Shown: piece after piece, positions 43,283 through 52,168 of the stretch
Position numbering within the stretch: the stretch's first letter is position 1
Layout of the letters: each line of letters opens with the position of its first letter
Assembly: GCF_019218285.1 (NCBI RefSeq)
Contig: NZ_JAHUZG010000002.1
Span: 868,001 to 932,000 of the forward strand
Direction: 5' to 3'
Length of the DNA stretch: 64,000 nt
Source: Antarctobacter sediminis
Lineage (GTDB): Bacteria; Pseudomonadota; Alphaproteobacteria; Rhodobacterales; Rhodobacteraceae
Notes under the pieces: generated by a model
What the model saw: the letters and a program-made list of their open reading frames with translations, nothing else
What the model was told of the DNA's origin: nothing
Databases searched by the model: none
Position numbers and translations under genes: made by a program

Positions 43283-43395
43283 CCGCGCCCCTGATGGCCG
43301 CCCATGCCGGACAAACACGCCGGCATGGGCACCCTCCCCCAAACACACGAAACCAACACCGGGCGACCGGGCCAGAAATCGCCGCCGCCTCCGTG

Positions 43396-43454
43396 TTTCT
43401 TCTGTCCTGAAATATCCTGGGGGAGTCGCCTCTGGCGACGGGGGCAAAGCCCCC
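43396..43454 (+). repeat. 3'-end repeat, copy 3 (after dapD)
   Basis: Begins 113 nt after the dapD stop with TTTCTTCTGTCC, then GAAATATCCTGGGGG, then two hairpins: GTCGCC-TCT-GGCGAC (43425-43439) and GGGGGC-AAA-GCCCCC (43440-43454). It matches the other copies in the T/C-rich opening, the AAATA segment and the following GC hairpin, and it again lies in the same orientation as the upstream gene. Confidence 0.6.
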
Positions 43455-43485
43455 AAATGCACGGACGCCTGCGATCAGACCGCCG

Positions 43486-44535
43486 TCACCCTTCGTCGAA
43501 CCAACTGTCGACCAGCGCGTCGTATTCGCCTGTTTCGCGCAGCTTGAGCAGAGCTTGGTTGATCGGCTCGCGCAACGGGCTGCCGCTGGGCAGGGCGATG
43601 CCATAATCCTCGGCTCGAAACACCCGTTGCAGCAGGTAGGCATCGCTCTGCGGGTTGCGTTGCAGATAATATTGCAGCAGCGGTCCATCATATACCAGCG
43701 CCTCGACCTCTCCCTCTTCGAAGGCTTCGATCATCTCGGCAAACCCGGGATAGGCGGCGTGACGGACCTCGCGCGCCTGCAAGAACAGCGATGCCGTCGA
43801 CCCGTCGACGCTGCCCACCCGCCGACGGTCAAGATCATTGATCGAGTCGATGGTGCTGGTCAGGGCGGTGACCGTCATGGCGGCGGTGATCCGCGCGACA
43901 AAGATCGACACAAAGAACAGGCTGGCCACAACCAGCAACACCCCCAACACGCGGCCAAACGGCGACCGCGGCATGCGCTCCTCAAACCCGCCGTTCACCA
44001 CCAGGTTCAGCGCCCACCAGAAGTTCGGAAACATGGATTCCTTCAAGGGGCGCTCGAAATAGGGCTGCATGCGGCGTTCGAAAACCCACATCAGCATCCC
44101 GCCGGCGAACAACAGGCCAAAAGCCAACAGGACATAGGCCGCAACCTCCAGCGTCAGGATCTGTTGCCACAGCGAAACCTGCGCCGTTCCCGCCACCATG
44201 ATCTGCAAGCCGCTCTGAAAAATCGGCTGGGTGAAGTCGAGCACGATCTCGCGCTCCGAGGTGATCGAGATATTTGCGATGGCCCCATCGGTCTCGCCGC
44301 TGCGCACCTTGGCCAGCATCTCGGCAAAACTGGGGGCGGTTTCAAAACGCACGTCTCGCCCGATCTGTTCGCCAATCATGCGCATCAGGTCGATGCTGAA
44401 ACCCTGATGCTCTGGCGTGCTCATCGCAAAGGGCGGGCGATCGACGGTGGAAAAGACCAGCGTCTGCGCCGCCGCCCCTAGGGGCATGAGAACGATCAGA
44501 AAGAAAAGGGCCAAGAAACGGAAACGGGGGATCAT
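43486..44535 (-). CDS. Bacterial ionotropic-glutamate-receptor-like channel (GluR0 type)
   Basis: 349 residues. A signal peptide (1-23) precedes a type-3 solute-binding lobe S1 (about 25-118; the ligand-binding Arg is in ITSEREIVLDF), then a membrane helix (131-150), a pore-loop region (about 168-186; FWWALNLVVNGGF), a second helix (195-220), then lobe S2 (about 225-345; VYDGPLLQYY). This is the S1-M1-P-M2-S2 layout of GluR0. The K+ filter GYG is absent, so ion selectivity is open. The ATG at 44535 has GGAGAAG; a TTG 5 codons earlier is less likely. An AT-rich patch near 44631-44645 may hold its promoter. Confidence 0.82.
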   Translation of the reverse strand: MIPRFRFLALFFLIVLMPLGAAAQTLVFSTVDRPPFAMSTPEHQGFSIDLMRMIGEQIGRDVRFETAPSFAEMLAKVRSGETDGAIANISITSEREIVLDFTQPIFQSGLQIMVAGTAQVSLWQQILTLEVAAYVLLAFGLLFAGGMLMWVFERRMQPYFERPLKESMFPNFWWALNLVVNGGFEERMPRSPFGRVLGVLLVVASLFFVSIFVARITAAMTVTALTSTIDSINDLDRRRVGSVDGSTASLFLQAREVRHAAYPGFAEMIEAFEEGEVEALVYDGPLLQYYLQRNPQSDAYLLQRVFRAEDYGIALPSGSPLREPINQALLKLRETGEYDALVDSWFDEG

Positions 44536-44686
44536 GTCTTCTCCGGACAATTTGCGCCGTCGGTGGCAGCCGCGCGCGCTTCTGGCACGCTCTCGTCAGT
44601 CTACGCAATCATTCCTGATCCGATATATAAAAACAGTGTCCCAACGGCCATGATGGGCAAATCCGGGCAATTCGTGGCCGCCGAGA

Positions 44687-45979
44687 TCACTCGGCGGCCA
44701 CGGCGGGCGCACTTTCGGGCAACAGGCCCGTGGCACGCGCAGCGGCCTGCGGGTCCGTCGCATGTTGCAGCAGCCAGCCCTGAAGCGCCGCCGGGGCGAT
44801 GCGTGCCTCGCCCAGCCTTGAGGCAAAGCCCTGCGCCAGCGCCTCTTCGCCGGGAAAGAAGCGGCGAAACAGATCTGCCGCGACCGTGGCGGGAACCGGC
44901 CCAAGTTCCACGTGCAGATCTGCACGCCCCGGACGGGTCAGTGCCGGGTCCAGCCGTTCGGGGTGGTTGGTGGTCATCACCACTACCCGGCCTTCCTGTG
45001 CCGCGACACCATCGATGGCGTTCAACAGGCCGGAAAAGCTGACCCCGCTGCGCTGTTCTCCCTGGGTTCGCCCGGCAAAGGCCGCGTCGATGTCTTCCAG
45101 TACAAGGAAGGCCCCCTTGGGCGCGCAGGCCATACCGCTGCGCAGATCCTCGTCATTGCAGCCCGGACTGGCAAGGCTGATGCTCGCCAGATCCTTGCCA
45201 AGATCGCTGGCGAGGGCGCGGATGACGCTGGACTTGCCGGTGCCTGGCGGTCCGTACAACAGGTACCCGCGGCGCCACGGCACGCCGCGGTCCCGATACC
45301 AGCCTTCGTTGTCATAAAACCACGCCATGTCGTCCCGCAGCCTGTCGATCCGGTCGTCTTCGGCAAGGATCGTGTCCAGCGCCCGGCGCGGCAGAGCGCA
45401 GACATGGTCCCACCAATCGCCACGCAACACATGCAGATCCGGCGGACGCTCTTCCTCGGTTGCACAGATGGCAGCGCCTTCGTCAATCCAGTTGCGCAGC
45501 GTCGCGGTGGACCCGAACAGCATGGTGACCGTCAGCACCTCCATCGGGCCGCCATCACCGGCGACGCGGGTCTTTTCACGCAGCGTTCTTTCAAAGGAAC
45601 ACAGACACCCACCATGCAGGAACCAATGCCGCCCCTCGGCAGGGGCAAAGATTTCCGCCGCACCGGTCCGCACCCCGGTGGCCTGCACCTGCCGGATGCG
45701 CCGCAGCGCGCCCTTTCGATCGAGCCAGACATAGAGGTGGCGATAGGCGTCGGACCGATTGTCGACGGTCAGCGAAACCGCCCAGCGCCGCCGCGCCTGT
45801 GCCCGCGCCATGAACCAGACCATCCGGACCAGCCCGATCAGCGTGCCAAAAGCGCCCAGCGCCAGGCCGCCGGCAAAGAAATCGCTGCCCACCGCACGGG
45901 TGAGCATGTCACTGAAAAACGTATCCATGAGATCACCGGCGCGATCCAGCGCCGCCTTCGGAAACTCTGCCCCCGTCAT
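44687..45979 (-). CDS. BCS1-like AAA ATPase
   Basis: 430 residues. One membrane helix (about 34-57) precedes a BCS1-N-like region (about 60-200, WFLHGGCLCSFERTL, LTVTMLFGSTATLRNWIDEG), then the AAA module: RRGYLLYGPPGTGKSSVI (Walker A 243-250), FLVLEDIDAAF (Walker B), TTNHPERLDPALTRPGRAD (sensor 1 and Arg fingers). It strongly resembles mitochondrial Bcs1, which moves folded Rieske proteins across membranes. A later ATG at 45928 is an alternative start. A 14-codon ORF ends 18 nt upstream. Confidence 0.85.
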   Translation of the reverse strand: MTGAEFPKAALDRAGDLMDTFFSDMLTRAVGSDFFAGGLALGAFGTLIGLVRMVWFMARAQARRRWAVSLTVDNRSDAYRHLYVWLDRKGALRRIRQVQATGVRTGAAEIFAPAEGRHWFLHGGCLCSFERTLREKTRVAGDGGPMEVLTVTMLFGSTATLRNWIDEGAAICATEEERPPDLHVLRGDWWDHVCALPRRALDTILAEDDRIDRLRDDMAWFYDNEGWYRDRGVPWRRGYLLYGPPGTGKSSVIRALASDLGKDLASISLASPGCNDEDLRSGMACAPKGAFLVLEDIDAAFAGRTQGEQRSGVSFSGLLNAIDGVAAQEGRVVVMTTNHPERLDPALTRPGRADLHVELGPVPATVAADLFRRFFPGEEALAQGFASRLGEARIAPAALQGWLLQHATDPQAAARATGLLPESAPAVAAE

Positions 45980-45997
45980 CCGGGGGCCTTGGGAAAT

Positions 45998-46042
45998 CTA
46001 CGGCTGCGCCGCGAGGGCGCGTAGCAAATCATCGTTCATCAT
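45998..46042 (-). CDS. Possible 14-codon leader ORF before the BCS1-like gene
   Basis: MMNDDLLRALAAQP, with a perfect AAGGAGG 7 nt before its ATG, a much stronger ribosome site than that of the BCS1-like gene. The stop is 18 nt before the BCS1-like start at 45979. It may be a leader peptide giving translational coupling. No regulatory codon run (such as repeated Trp or His) is present. Confidence 0.4.
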   Translation of the reverse strand: MMNDDLLRALAAQP

Positions 46043-46230
46043 GGGCGCCCTCCTTTCCTGATTGTTGCCTCGGGTAGGGCGACTTATCGCCACGGCGCGA
46101 TTCGGACCAAGTGGGGTTTTCCCGACGCTTGTGCCAACCGTGACGCAAATGCCACGGCGCGCGGCTTGACTCCGCGCGCCCAAAGGCACATCGGGGACGC
46201 CAATCTGGGAACCCGGTCACGGAGGCACTT

Positions 46231-46551
46231 ATGGCAGGCAAGAAGCCGCAACAGGTCTATACGCTGCTGGTCGAGGTCGGGCGCAAATCCGGCGACGGCC
46301 TGCCGGACAAGGCAACCGGCGCTGCGCTGATGTGCTATGCCTCCGGCGTGGACGAGGCCGAGGCCGTGCGCGAAACCGTGGCGATCCTGAAACAGGCCGA
46401 CATGGCCCCGCTGGACGTGACAGGCTATGGCACGCGCGAGGAGCGTGAGGCGCAGGGCCACGAGATCGACGCGGCCGAGGCCGATCTGATGGACCGCGCG
46501 CTGGCCGAAAACGCGGTGATCGTGGCGCAGGTCACGCCGTTCCTCGACTAG
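46231..46551 (+). CDS. Unknown small soluble protein
   Basis: 106 residues, acidic, no signal or membrane span. The pattern VYTLLVEVGRKSGDGLPDKATG, a helix with EAEAVRETVAILKQADMAPLDVTGYG, and a late AENAVIVAQVTPF suggests a small alpha/beta (ferredoxin-like) domain. A GGAGG site supports the start. It is divergent from the leader ORF/BCS1-like gene and convergent with the Hint gene, with which it overlaps by 4 nt. I do not recognise the family. Confidence 0.6.
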   Translation: MAGKKPQQVYTLLVEVGRKSGDGLPDKATGAALMCYASGVDEAEAVRETVAILKQADMAPLDVTGYGTREEREAQGHEIDAAEADLMDRALAENAVIVAQVTPFLD

Positions 46552-47588
46552 GCCGCCCGCGCCTCTGCCAGCGTTATGGCCTCGTAAGGGGCCAGCAGCT
46601 TTAGCGCGGTGCCGCCATGTTCGGGCATCAATCCCGGCGGCACATCCGCCAGCAGCGTTTCACGCAACACCTCGCGACGGCGGCGCAACCGACCGACGTA
46701 GAGGCTCTCGATCCCGGCGCCATGCGCCACCATCGCCTCATGCCCCGGCAGCAGCAACTGGTGCCATGTGACCAGCGGGCCGCTGTCCTCGAACACTGCC
46801 GCACGACCGTTGACCAGCGCCGAGGCCGGGACCAACACCGCGTCACAGCCGAACAGATAGGCCACGTCGGCGCCAGAGACGACAAGGCTCTGACCCGGTG
46901 CCACCACCAGATCATCTGACAGGCCAAAGTAGGGCGCGCGCAGGCGCACCGGCCTGAACCCGCCCCGCGCGGGCACCGTCCGCGTCAGGCGCGCCAGCAC
47001 TGGCACCACCTGCCCGCCCTGTGTGCGCACCGTGTCGCCGCAGCGCAATTCGCTCAGCGCCCGCAGCCCTTGCGGCGTCTGGACCGGGGTCTCTGCTGCC
47101 AGCGTAGGCAGCGGCCCCAGCGGTTCAACCATTGTCGAGAGCGCGGCAAAGGTCAGCCCGTCACCCGCCAGCGCCCCGACATCCGCCGCCGTCAGCGGCG
47201 GCGGGGCCTCTACGCCGCGTTTCGCTAGAACCGTGCCATCCAGCCGCTCCACCGCGAAACGGCCCCACCGCGCCGGACTGTCCCATGCGAAACTGATCCG
47301 CTCCGAACCTTCGCGCCGGTCCAGATCCAGCGGCAAGACGGCCTGTGCCACCTGACCACCCTGTTCAACCACCAGAGCCACCCCCTGCCCCGGCAACAAG
47401 GTCAGCGACAGGCTGCCGGGCCACGGCGCAAGGCGATCCAGCGTCAGCAGACGTTCCGGTCGCGGACCGGCCCCAAGATCGGCCTCGACCATCAGCGTAC
47501 CGCGCGGCAGCAACCGCCCGGCGGGTGCCTCTGCCCAATCGGCGCACAGCCATCTTTCGCCCTCATCCGCGACCGCGATCCACCCCAT
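46548..47588 (-). CDS. Hint (hedgehog/intein) domain protein
   Basis: 346 residues. The N-terminal ~180 residues are beta-rich and unassigned ([20 protein letters not shown]). A Hint_2-type domain spans about 185-320: [41 protein letters not shown], then [18 protein letters not shown]. The nucleophilic Cys that normally opens the domain is not there (LAAETPVQT), so self-splicing is unlikely. Such Hint proteins are numerous in Rhodobacterales and mostly uncharacterised. The start MGWIAV at 47588 was chosen over a longer reading that runs into dapE's region. Confidence 0.8.
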   Translation of the reverse strand: MGWIAVADEGERWLCADWAEAPAGRLLPRGTLMVEADLGAGPRPERLLTLDRLAPWPGSLSLTLLPGQGVALVVEQGGQVAQAVLPLDLDRREGSERISFAWDSPARWGRFAVERLDGTVLAKRGVEAPPPLTAADVGALAGDGLTFAALSTMVEPLGPLPTLAAETPVQTPQGLRALSELRCGDTVRTQGGQVVPVLARLTRTVPARGGFRPVRLRAPYFGLSDDLVVAPGQSLVVSGADVAYLFGCDAVLVPASALVNGRAAVFEDSGPLVTWHQLLLPGHEAMVAHGAGIESLYVGRLRRRREVLRETLLADVPPGLMPEHGGTALKLLAPYEAITLAEARAA

Positions 47589-47694
47589 GCGCCTGCCCTT
47601 TCTGCCCGGTCCCACAGGCTTATCACGGCAGCGCCATTTGCCAAGCACGGCAGAGCGCGCTAGCCCTTGTCCGAACGATCCAAGGAGACACCTG

Positions 47695-48834
47695 ATGACC
47701 GATCCGGTCGACCTGACCGCCCGCCTTGTGCAATGCCCCTCTGTCACGCCAGAGGAAGGCGGCGCGCTGGTCCTGCTGCAAGAGCTTTTGGAAGGTGCGG
47801 GCTTTGCCTGTACCCGCGTCGACCGGGGCGGCGTGTCCAACCTCTTTGCCCGCTGGGGGGATAAACGCCACAGCAGGACTTTCGGCTTTAACGGTCACAC
47901 CGATGTTGTGCCGATCGGCAATGCCGACGATTGGCAATTCCCGCCCTTCGGCGCCCGGATCGAAGACGGCTTTATGTACGGGCGCGGCACAACCGACATG
48001 AAATCCGGTGTTGCCGCCTTTGCCGCCGCGGCGGTGGATTTCGTCACCGAAACGCCCCCGGACGGCGCGGTGGTCCTTGCCATCACCGGCGATGAAGAGG
48101 GCGACGCCGACCATGGCACCACCGCCCTTCTGGACTGGATGGCCGAAACCGACGAACAGATGAACGTCTGCCTTGTCGGAGAGCCCACCAGCCCCGACCA
48201 CATGGGCCAGATGATGAAGATCGGGCGACGCGGCTCTTTGACGGCATGGTTCACCGTCACCGGCAAACAGGGGCATTCCGCCTATCCGCACCGCGCGCTG
48301 AACCCGATGCCCGCCATGGCGCGGTTGATGGACTGCCTGTCCAGCCACGTGCTGGACGAGGGCACGCCGCATTTCGATCCCTCGACGCTGGCGGTTGTCA
48401 CCATCGACACCGGCAATGCCGCCACCAACGTCATTCCGGCACAGACGCGGGCCACCGTGAACATCCGTTTCAACGACCTGCACACCGGCGCGGGTCTGTC
48501 TGACTGGCTGCGCCAGGAGTCGGCCAGCGTCGACGCCGAGTTCGGCACCACGACCGAGGTCAAGATCAAGATCTCGGGCGAAAGCTTTCTGACCCCGCCG
48601 GGGCCGCTGTCCGATCTTGTGGCCAAGGCCGTCGAGGCGGAAACAGGCGTCACGCCAGAGCTTTCGACCACGGGCGGCACCTCGGACGCGCGTTTCGTCA
48701 AGGATCACTGCCCGGTGGTGGAATTCGGCCTTGTGGGCAAGACCATGCACGCGGTCGACGAACGGGTCGAGGTGGCCCAGATCCACCAGTTGAAGGGCAT
48801 CTATACCCGCATCCTGCGCGATTACTTCGCATGA
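47695..48834 (+). CDS. dapE: Succinyl-diaminopimelate desuccinylase
   Basis: Zinc hydrolase releasing LL-diaminopimelate in the succinylase route. 379 residues. [13 protein letters not shown] and [11 protein letters not shown] hold metal ligands, [11 protein letters not shown] the catalytic Glu, and the dimerisation domain spans about 180-295. TGGTSDARF and [16 protein letters not shown] complete the second metal site. The stop overlaps the following GNAT gene by 4 nt. Confidence 0.95.
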   Translation: MTDPVDLTARLVQCPSVTPEEGGALVLLQELLEGAGFACTRVDRGGVSNLFARWGDKRHSRTFGFNGHTDVVPIGNADDWQFPPFGARIEDGFMYGRGTTDMKSGVAAFAAAAVDFVTETPPDGAVVLAITGDEEGDADHGTTALLDWMAETDEQMNVCLVGEPTSPDHMGQMMKIGRRGSLTAWFTVTGKQGHSAYPHRALNPMPAMARLMDCLSSHVLDEGTPHFDPSTLAVVTIDTGNAATNVIPAQTRATVNIRFNDLHTGAGLSDWLRQESASVDAEFGTTTEVKIKISGESFLTPPGPLSDLVAKAVEAETGVTPELSTTGGTSDARFVKDHCPVVEFGLVGKTMHAVDERVEVAQIHQLKGIYTRILRDYFA

Positions 48835-49250
48835 GCCGGGTCGAGGTCACAGAGGATCTGGCGGCCTGCCACGCGCTGCGGCGGGCCGTTTTCATCGACG
48901 AACAGGGCATCTCCGAAGCCGAGGAATGGGACGATCTGGACGATCAGGCCACCCATCTGCTGATCCGCGACGGCACCCGGCCCGTGGCCACCGCCCGCCT
49001 GTTGCGGGACGGTGCCACAGGCAAGATCGGGCGGATCTGCGTGCTGTCCGATTTTCGCGGCCACGGTTACGGCAAGGATTTGGTCCGCTACGGGATCGGG
49101 GTCTTTTCCACCGATGTGGCGATCTCCAAGGTCCGCCTCAGTGCGCAGGAACATGCCCTGCCCTTCTATGCGGCGCTTGGCTTTGTGGCCGAGGGCGACA
49201 GCTATGACGACGCGGGCATTCCGCACCGCGACATGGTCCGCGACGTATGA
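48831..49250 (+). CDS. GNAT acetyltransferase
   Basis: 139-residue GNAT of the ElaA/YjcF type. [22 protein letters not shown] is the signature opening of that group, [21 protein letters not shown] the closing part, and the acetyl-CoA loop is [14 protein letters not shown]. It is coupled to dapE and to the next gene by ATGA overlaps, so the three form one translational unit. Substrate unknown. Confidence 0.87.
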   Translation: MSRVEVTEDLAACHALRRAVFIDEQGISEAEEWDDLDDQATHLLIRDGTRPVATARLLRDGATGKIGRICVLSDFRGHGYGKDLVRYGIGVFSTDVAISKVRLSAQEHALPFYAALGFVAEGDSYDDAGIPHRDMVRDV

Positions 49251-49825
49251 CCCGCACCCTGATCGTCATGGTCAAGGAACCGCGCCCCGGTCGGGTCAAG
49301 ACCCGGCTGGCGCGCGACATCGGGACGGTGGCCGCCGCATGGTGGTTTCGCCGCCAATGCACGCGACTGCTGCGGCGTCTGAGGGACCCTCGCTGGCAGA
49401 TCGTTCTTGCGGTTTCGCCTGACCGCGAAGGGCTGACCAGCCGTATCTGGCCCGCCGACCTGCCCCGCCTGCCGCAAGGCTCCGGTGATCTGGGCGCGCG
49501 CATGGCCCGCGCCATGCGCAGCGCGCCGCCCGGCCCGGTCTGTGTGATCGGCGCCGACATTCCCGGCATCACCCGCCCCGCGATCTGGCGCGCCTTCCGG
49601 GCGCTGGGGGCGGCTGATGTTGTTTTTGGCCCGGCCGAGGACGGTGGCTATTGGTTGGTGGGCCTGCACAACGCCGCGCAGGTGCCGCACGGGCTGTTCG
49701 GGGATGTGCGCTGGTCCACCGAACACGCGCTGGCCGATACAATCGGTTCGGTTCCGGGCGCGCGCATCGCCCTTGTCGATCAATTGCGCGACGTGGACAC
49801 CGTCGAGGACCTGCGCAGCCTCTGA
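49247..49825 (+). CDS. DUF2064 / TIGR04282-type glycosyltransferase
   Basis: 192-residue nucleotide-diphospho-sugar-transferase-like protein (GT-A fold, related to MobA/CofC). VMVKEPRPGRVKTRLARDIG is the nucleotide-binding opening, IGADIPGITRPAIWRAF supplies the Asp that binds metal, and GPAEDGGYWLVGL is the family signature. Homologues named for arsenosugar synthesis exist, but no arsenic genes are here, so I do not assign that role. Overlaps the GNAT gene by 4 nt. Confidence 0.83.
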   Translation: MTRTLIVMVKEPRPGRVKTRLARDIGTVAAAWWFRRQCTRLLRRLRDPRWQIVLAVSPDREGLTSRIWPADLPRLPQGSGDLGARMARAMRSAPPGPVCVIGADIPGITRPAIWRAFRALGAADVVFGPAEDGGYWLVGLHNAAQVPHGLFGDVRWSTEHALADTIGSVPGARIALVDQLRDVDTVEDLRSL

Positions 49826-49873
49826 GCGTGGAATCGACATGACGCCGCCATATGCCCGTGCTACCTGATCCTC

Positions 49874-52168
49874 ATGAGCAAGCTGCCCACCAAGGCAGAG
49901 GTCCTCGACTGGATCTCCGCCAACCCGACCCTCACCTCGAAACGCGACATCGCCAAGGCCTTTGGCATCAAGGGTGCTGACCGGATCGACCTGAAACGCA
50001 TCCTGCGAGAGCTTGAGGACGAGGGGCACCTCGAAAAGCGCCACAAGACCTATCGCGACCCTGACCGCCTGCCGCCGGTTTCGGTGCTTCAGGTCAAAGC
50101 GCCGGACGACAACGGCGACCTTTTTGCCCGCCCGCTGGAATGGCATGGCGAAGGCGTAGAGCCGACGGTGCTGATCATCGCCCGCGCCACCGACCCCGCG
50201 CTTGGCGAAGGCGACCGCATCCTTGCCCGGCTCCAGGTGGTGCACCACGCCGACCACAACTACGAGGCACGCCTGATCCGCCGCATCGGCACGTCGCCCC
50301 GCAAGGTGGTGGGCATCTTCCGCAAAGGGGCCGAGGGCGGCCGCATCCTCCCCATCGACAAGGGGTCGGACAAGGAATGGTCGGTCTCGCCCGACGCCAC
50401 CGGCGGCGCGCAAGAGGGTGAACTGGTCGAGGCGGAACAGGCCGGCCCCGCACGCGGCCGCATGGGTCTGCCCAAGGCGCGTATCACGCTGCGTCTGGGC
50501 GATCCGACCGCGCCGCGCGCCGTGTCGCTGATCGCGATCCACCAGCACGGCATCCCCGACGATTTCCCCGAAGACGTTCTGGCCGAAGCTGACCGCATGA
50601 AACCGGCAGGACTGAAAGGCCGCACGGACCTGCGCGACCTGCCGTTGATCACCATCGATCCATACGACGCGCGCGACCATGACGACGCCGTCTTTGCCGA
50701 ACCCGATGAGGATCCGCAGAACGAAGGCGGGCATGTGCTCTGGGTCGCCATCGCGGATGTGGCCCATTACGTCACCCCCGGCTCGGCGCTGGACCGCGAG
50801 GCAAAGACCCGCGGCAACTCCTCGTATTTTCCTGATCGCGTGGTGCCCATGCTGCCCGACCGGCTGTCTGGCGACCTGTGTTCGCTGCACGAAGGTGTGC
50901 CCCGCGCCTGTATCGCCGTGCGGATGCGGATCGACGCCGAGGGCAACAAGCTGGGTCAGAAGTTCTATCGCGCCCTGATGCGATCGCCTGCCTCGCTCAG
51001 CTATCAAGAGGTGCAAGAAGCCATCGACGGCACCCCGAACGGCAAATGTGGCCCGCTTCTGGAACCGGTTCTGAAACCGCTTTACGCCGCTTATGCCGCC
51101 CTGCGTGCCGCGCGGGAACGGCGCCAGCCGCTGGACCTTGACCTGCCAGAACGCAAGATCAAGCTGGACGACGAGGGCAAGGTGACCTCTGTCGATTTCG
51201 CTGACCGGTTGGATGCGCACAAGCTGATCGAAGAATTCATGGTTCTGGCCAATGTCGCCGCCGCCGAAACCCTGATCGCCAAGGACACACCGCTTTTGTT
51301 CCGGGTCCATGAGGAACCGCCGCAGGACAAGCTGGAATCGCTGCGCGACACGGCGCAGGCCGCCGGCCTGACCTTGGCCAAGGGTCAGGTGCTGAAAACA
51401 CGCCACCTGAACCAGTTACTGCATCAGGCCGCCAAGACCGGCGAGGCCGAGCTGATCAACCTGGCTACGCTGCGGTCCATGACGCAGGCCTATTACAGCC
51501 CCAAGAACTTTGGCCACTTTGGCCTTGCGCTGCAAAACTATGCGCATTTCACCTCGCCCATCCGGCGCTATTCCGACCTCATCGTGCATCGCGCGCTGAT
51601 CTCGGCCCACAAGTGGGACGACGACGGGTTGAGCGTGCAGGACATCGAACGGCTGGACGCCACGGCACAGCACATCAGCGATACAGAGCGCCGTTCGATG
51701 ATGGCCGAGCGTGACACGACGGACCGTTACCTTGCGGCCTATCTGTCCGACCGGCTGGGGGCCGAGTTCACCGGCCGCGTGTCCGGCATCGCCAAGTTCG
51801 GCATCTTCGTCAAACTGGATGAAACCGGGGCCGACGGGCTGGTGCCGATCGGGACGCTGGGCAACGAATATTTCCACTTTGACCGCGACTCGGGCACGCT
51901 CATGGGCGGCAGCACGGGGCGGATCATCGCCCTTGGCATGCGCGCGCGGGTCAAGCTGGTCGAGGCGGCGCCCGTGACCGGCGGCATCGCCTTTGAACTG
52001 CTGGAACTGGACGACGAGGAATACGAAAGCCGTTCCAGCGGGCGCATGGGACGGGGGCGCGGATCGCGCAAACCGGGGCCGAACCCTCGCCGCAAACTGA
52101 CCAAGGCCAAGGCCAAGGATGCCAAGACCAAGCGCAAGGTGACGCGCCAGAAACGCGCTAAGCGCTGA
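49874..52168 (+). CDS. rnr: Ribonuclease R
   Basis: 3'-to-5' exoribonuclease able to degrade structured RNA, 764 residues. N-terminal winged helix (about 1-65), cold-shock domains (about 80-230), RNB catalytic domain (about 240-580; ITIDPYDARDHDDAV holds the metal-binding Asp residues), S1 domain (about 625-705), and a basic tail from about 720 rich in Lys/Arg (KAKDAKTKRKVTRQKRAKR). The 3' end overlaps the convergent GST gene by 11 nt. Confidence 0.95.
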   Translation: MSKLPTKAEVLDWISANPTLTSKRDIAKAFGIKGADRIDLKRILRELEDEGHLEKRHKTYRDPDRLPPVSVLQVKAPDDNGDLFARPLEWHGEGVEPTVLIIARATDPALGEGDRILARLQVVHHADHNYEARLIRRIGTSPRKVVGIFRKGAEGGRILPIDKGSDKEWSVSPDATGGAQEGELVEAEQAGPARGRMGLPKARITLRLGDPTAPRAVSLIAIHQHGIPDDFPEDVLAEADRMKPAGLKGRTDLRDLPLITIDPYDARDHDDAVFAEPDEDPQNEGGHVLWVAIADVAHYVTPGSALDREAKTRGNSSYFPDRVVPMLPDRLSGDLCSLHEGVPRACIAVRMRIDAEGNKLGQKFYRALMRSPASLSYQEVQEAIDGTPNGKCGPLLEPVLKPLYAAYAALRAARERRQPLDLDLPERKIKLDDEGKVTSVDFADRLDAHKLIEEFMVLANVAAAETLIAKDTPLLFRVHEEPPQDKLESLRDTAQAAGLTLAKGQVLKTRHLNQLLHQAAKTGEAELINLATLRSMTQAYYSPKNFGHFGLALQNYAHFTSPIRRYSDLIVHRALISAHKWDDDGLSVQDIERLDATAQHISDTERRSMMAERDTTDRYLAAYLSDRLGAEFTGRVSGIAKFGIFVKLDETGADGLVPIGTLGNEYFHFDRDSGTLMGGSTGRIIALGMRARVKLVEAAPVTGGIAFELLELDDEEYESRSSGRMGRGRGSRKPGPNPRRKLTKAKAKDAKTKRKVTRQKRAKR

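Noticed and set aside
49202-51406. A 734-codon open frame on the minus strand across rnr
   Set aside because: Antisense to RNase R, whose domains are all intact; composition is that of a shadow frame.
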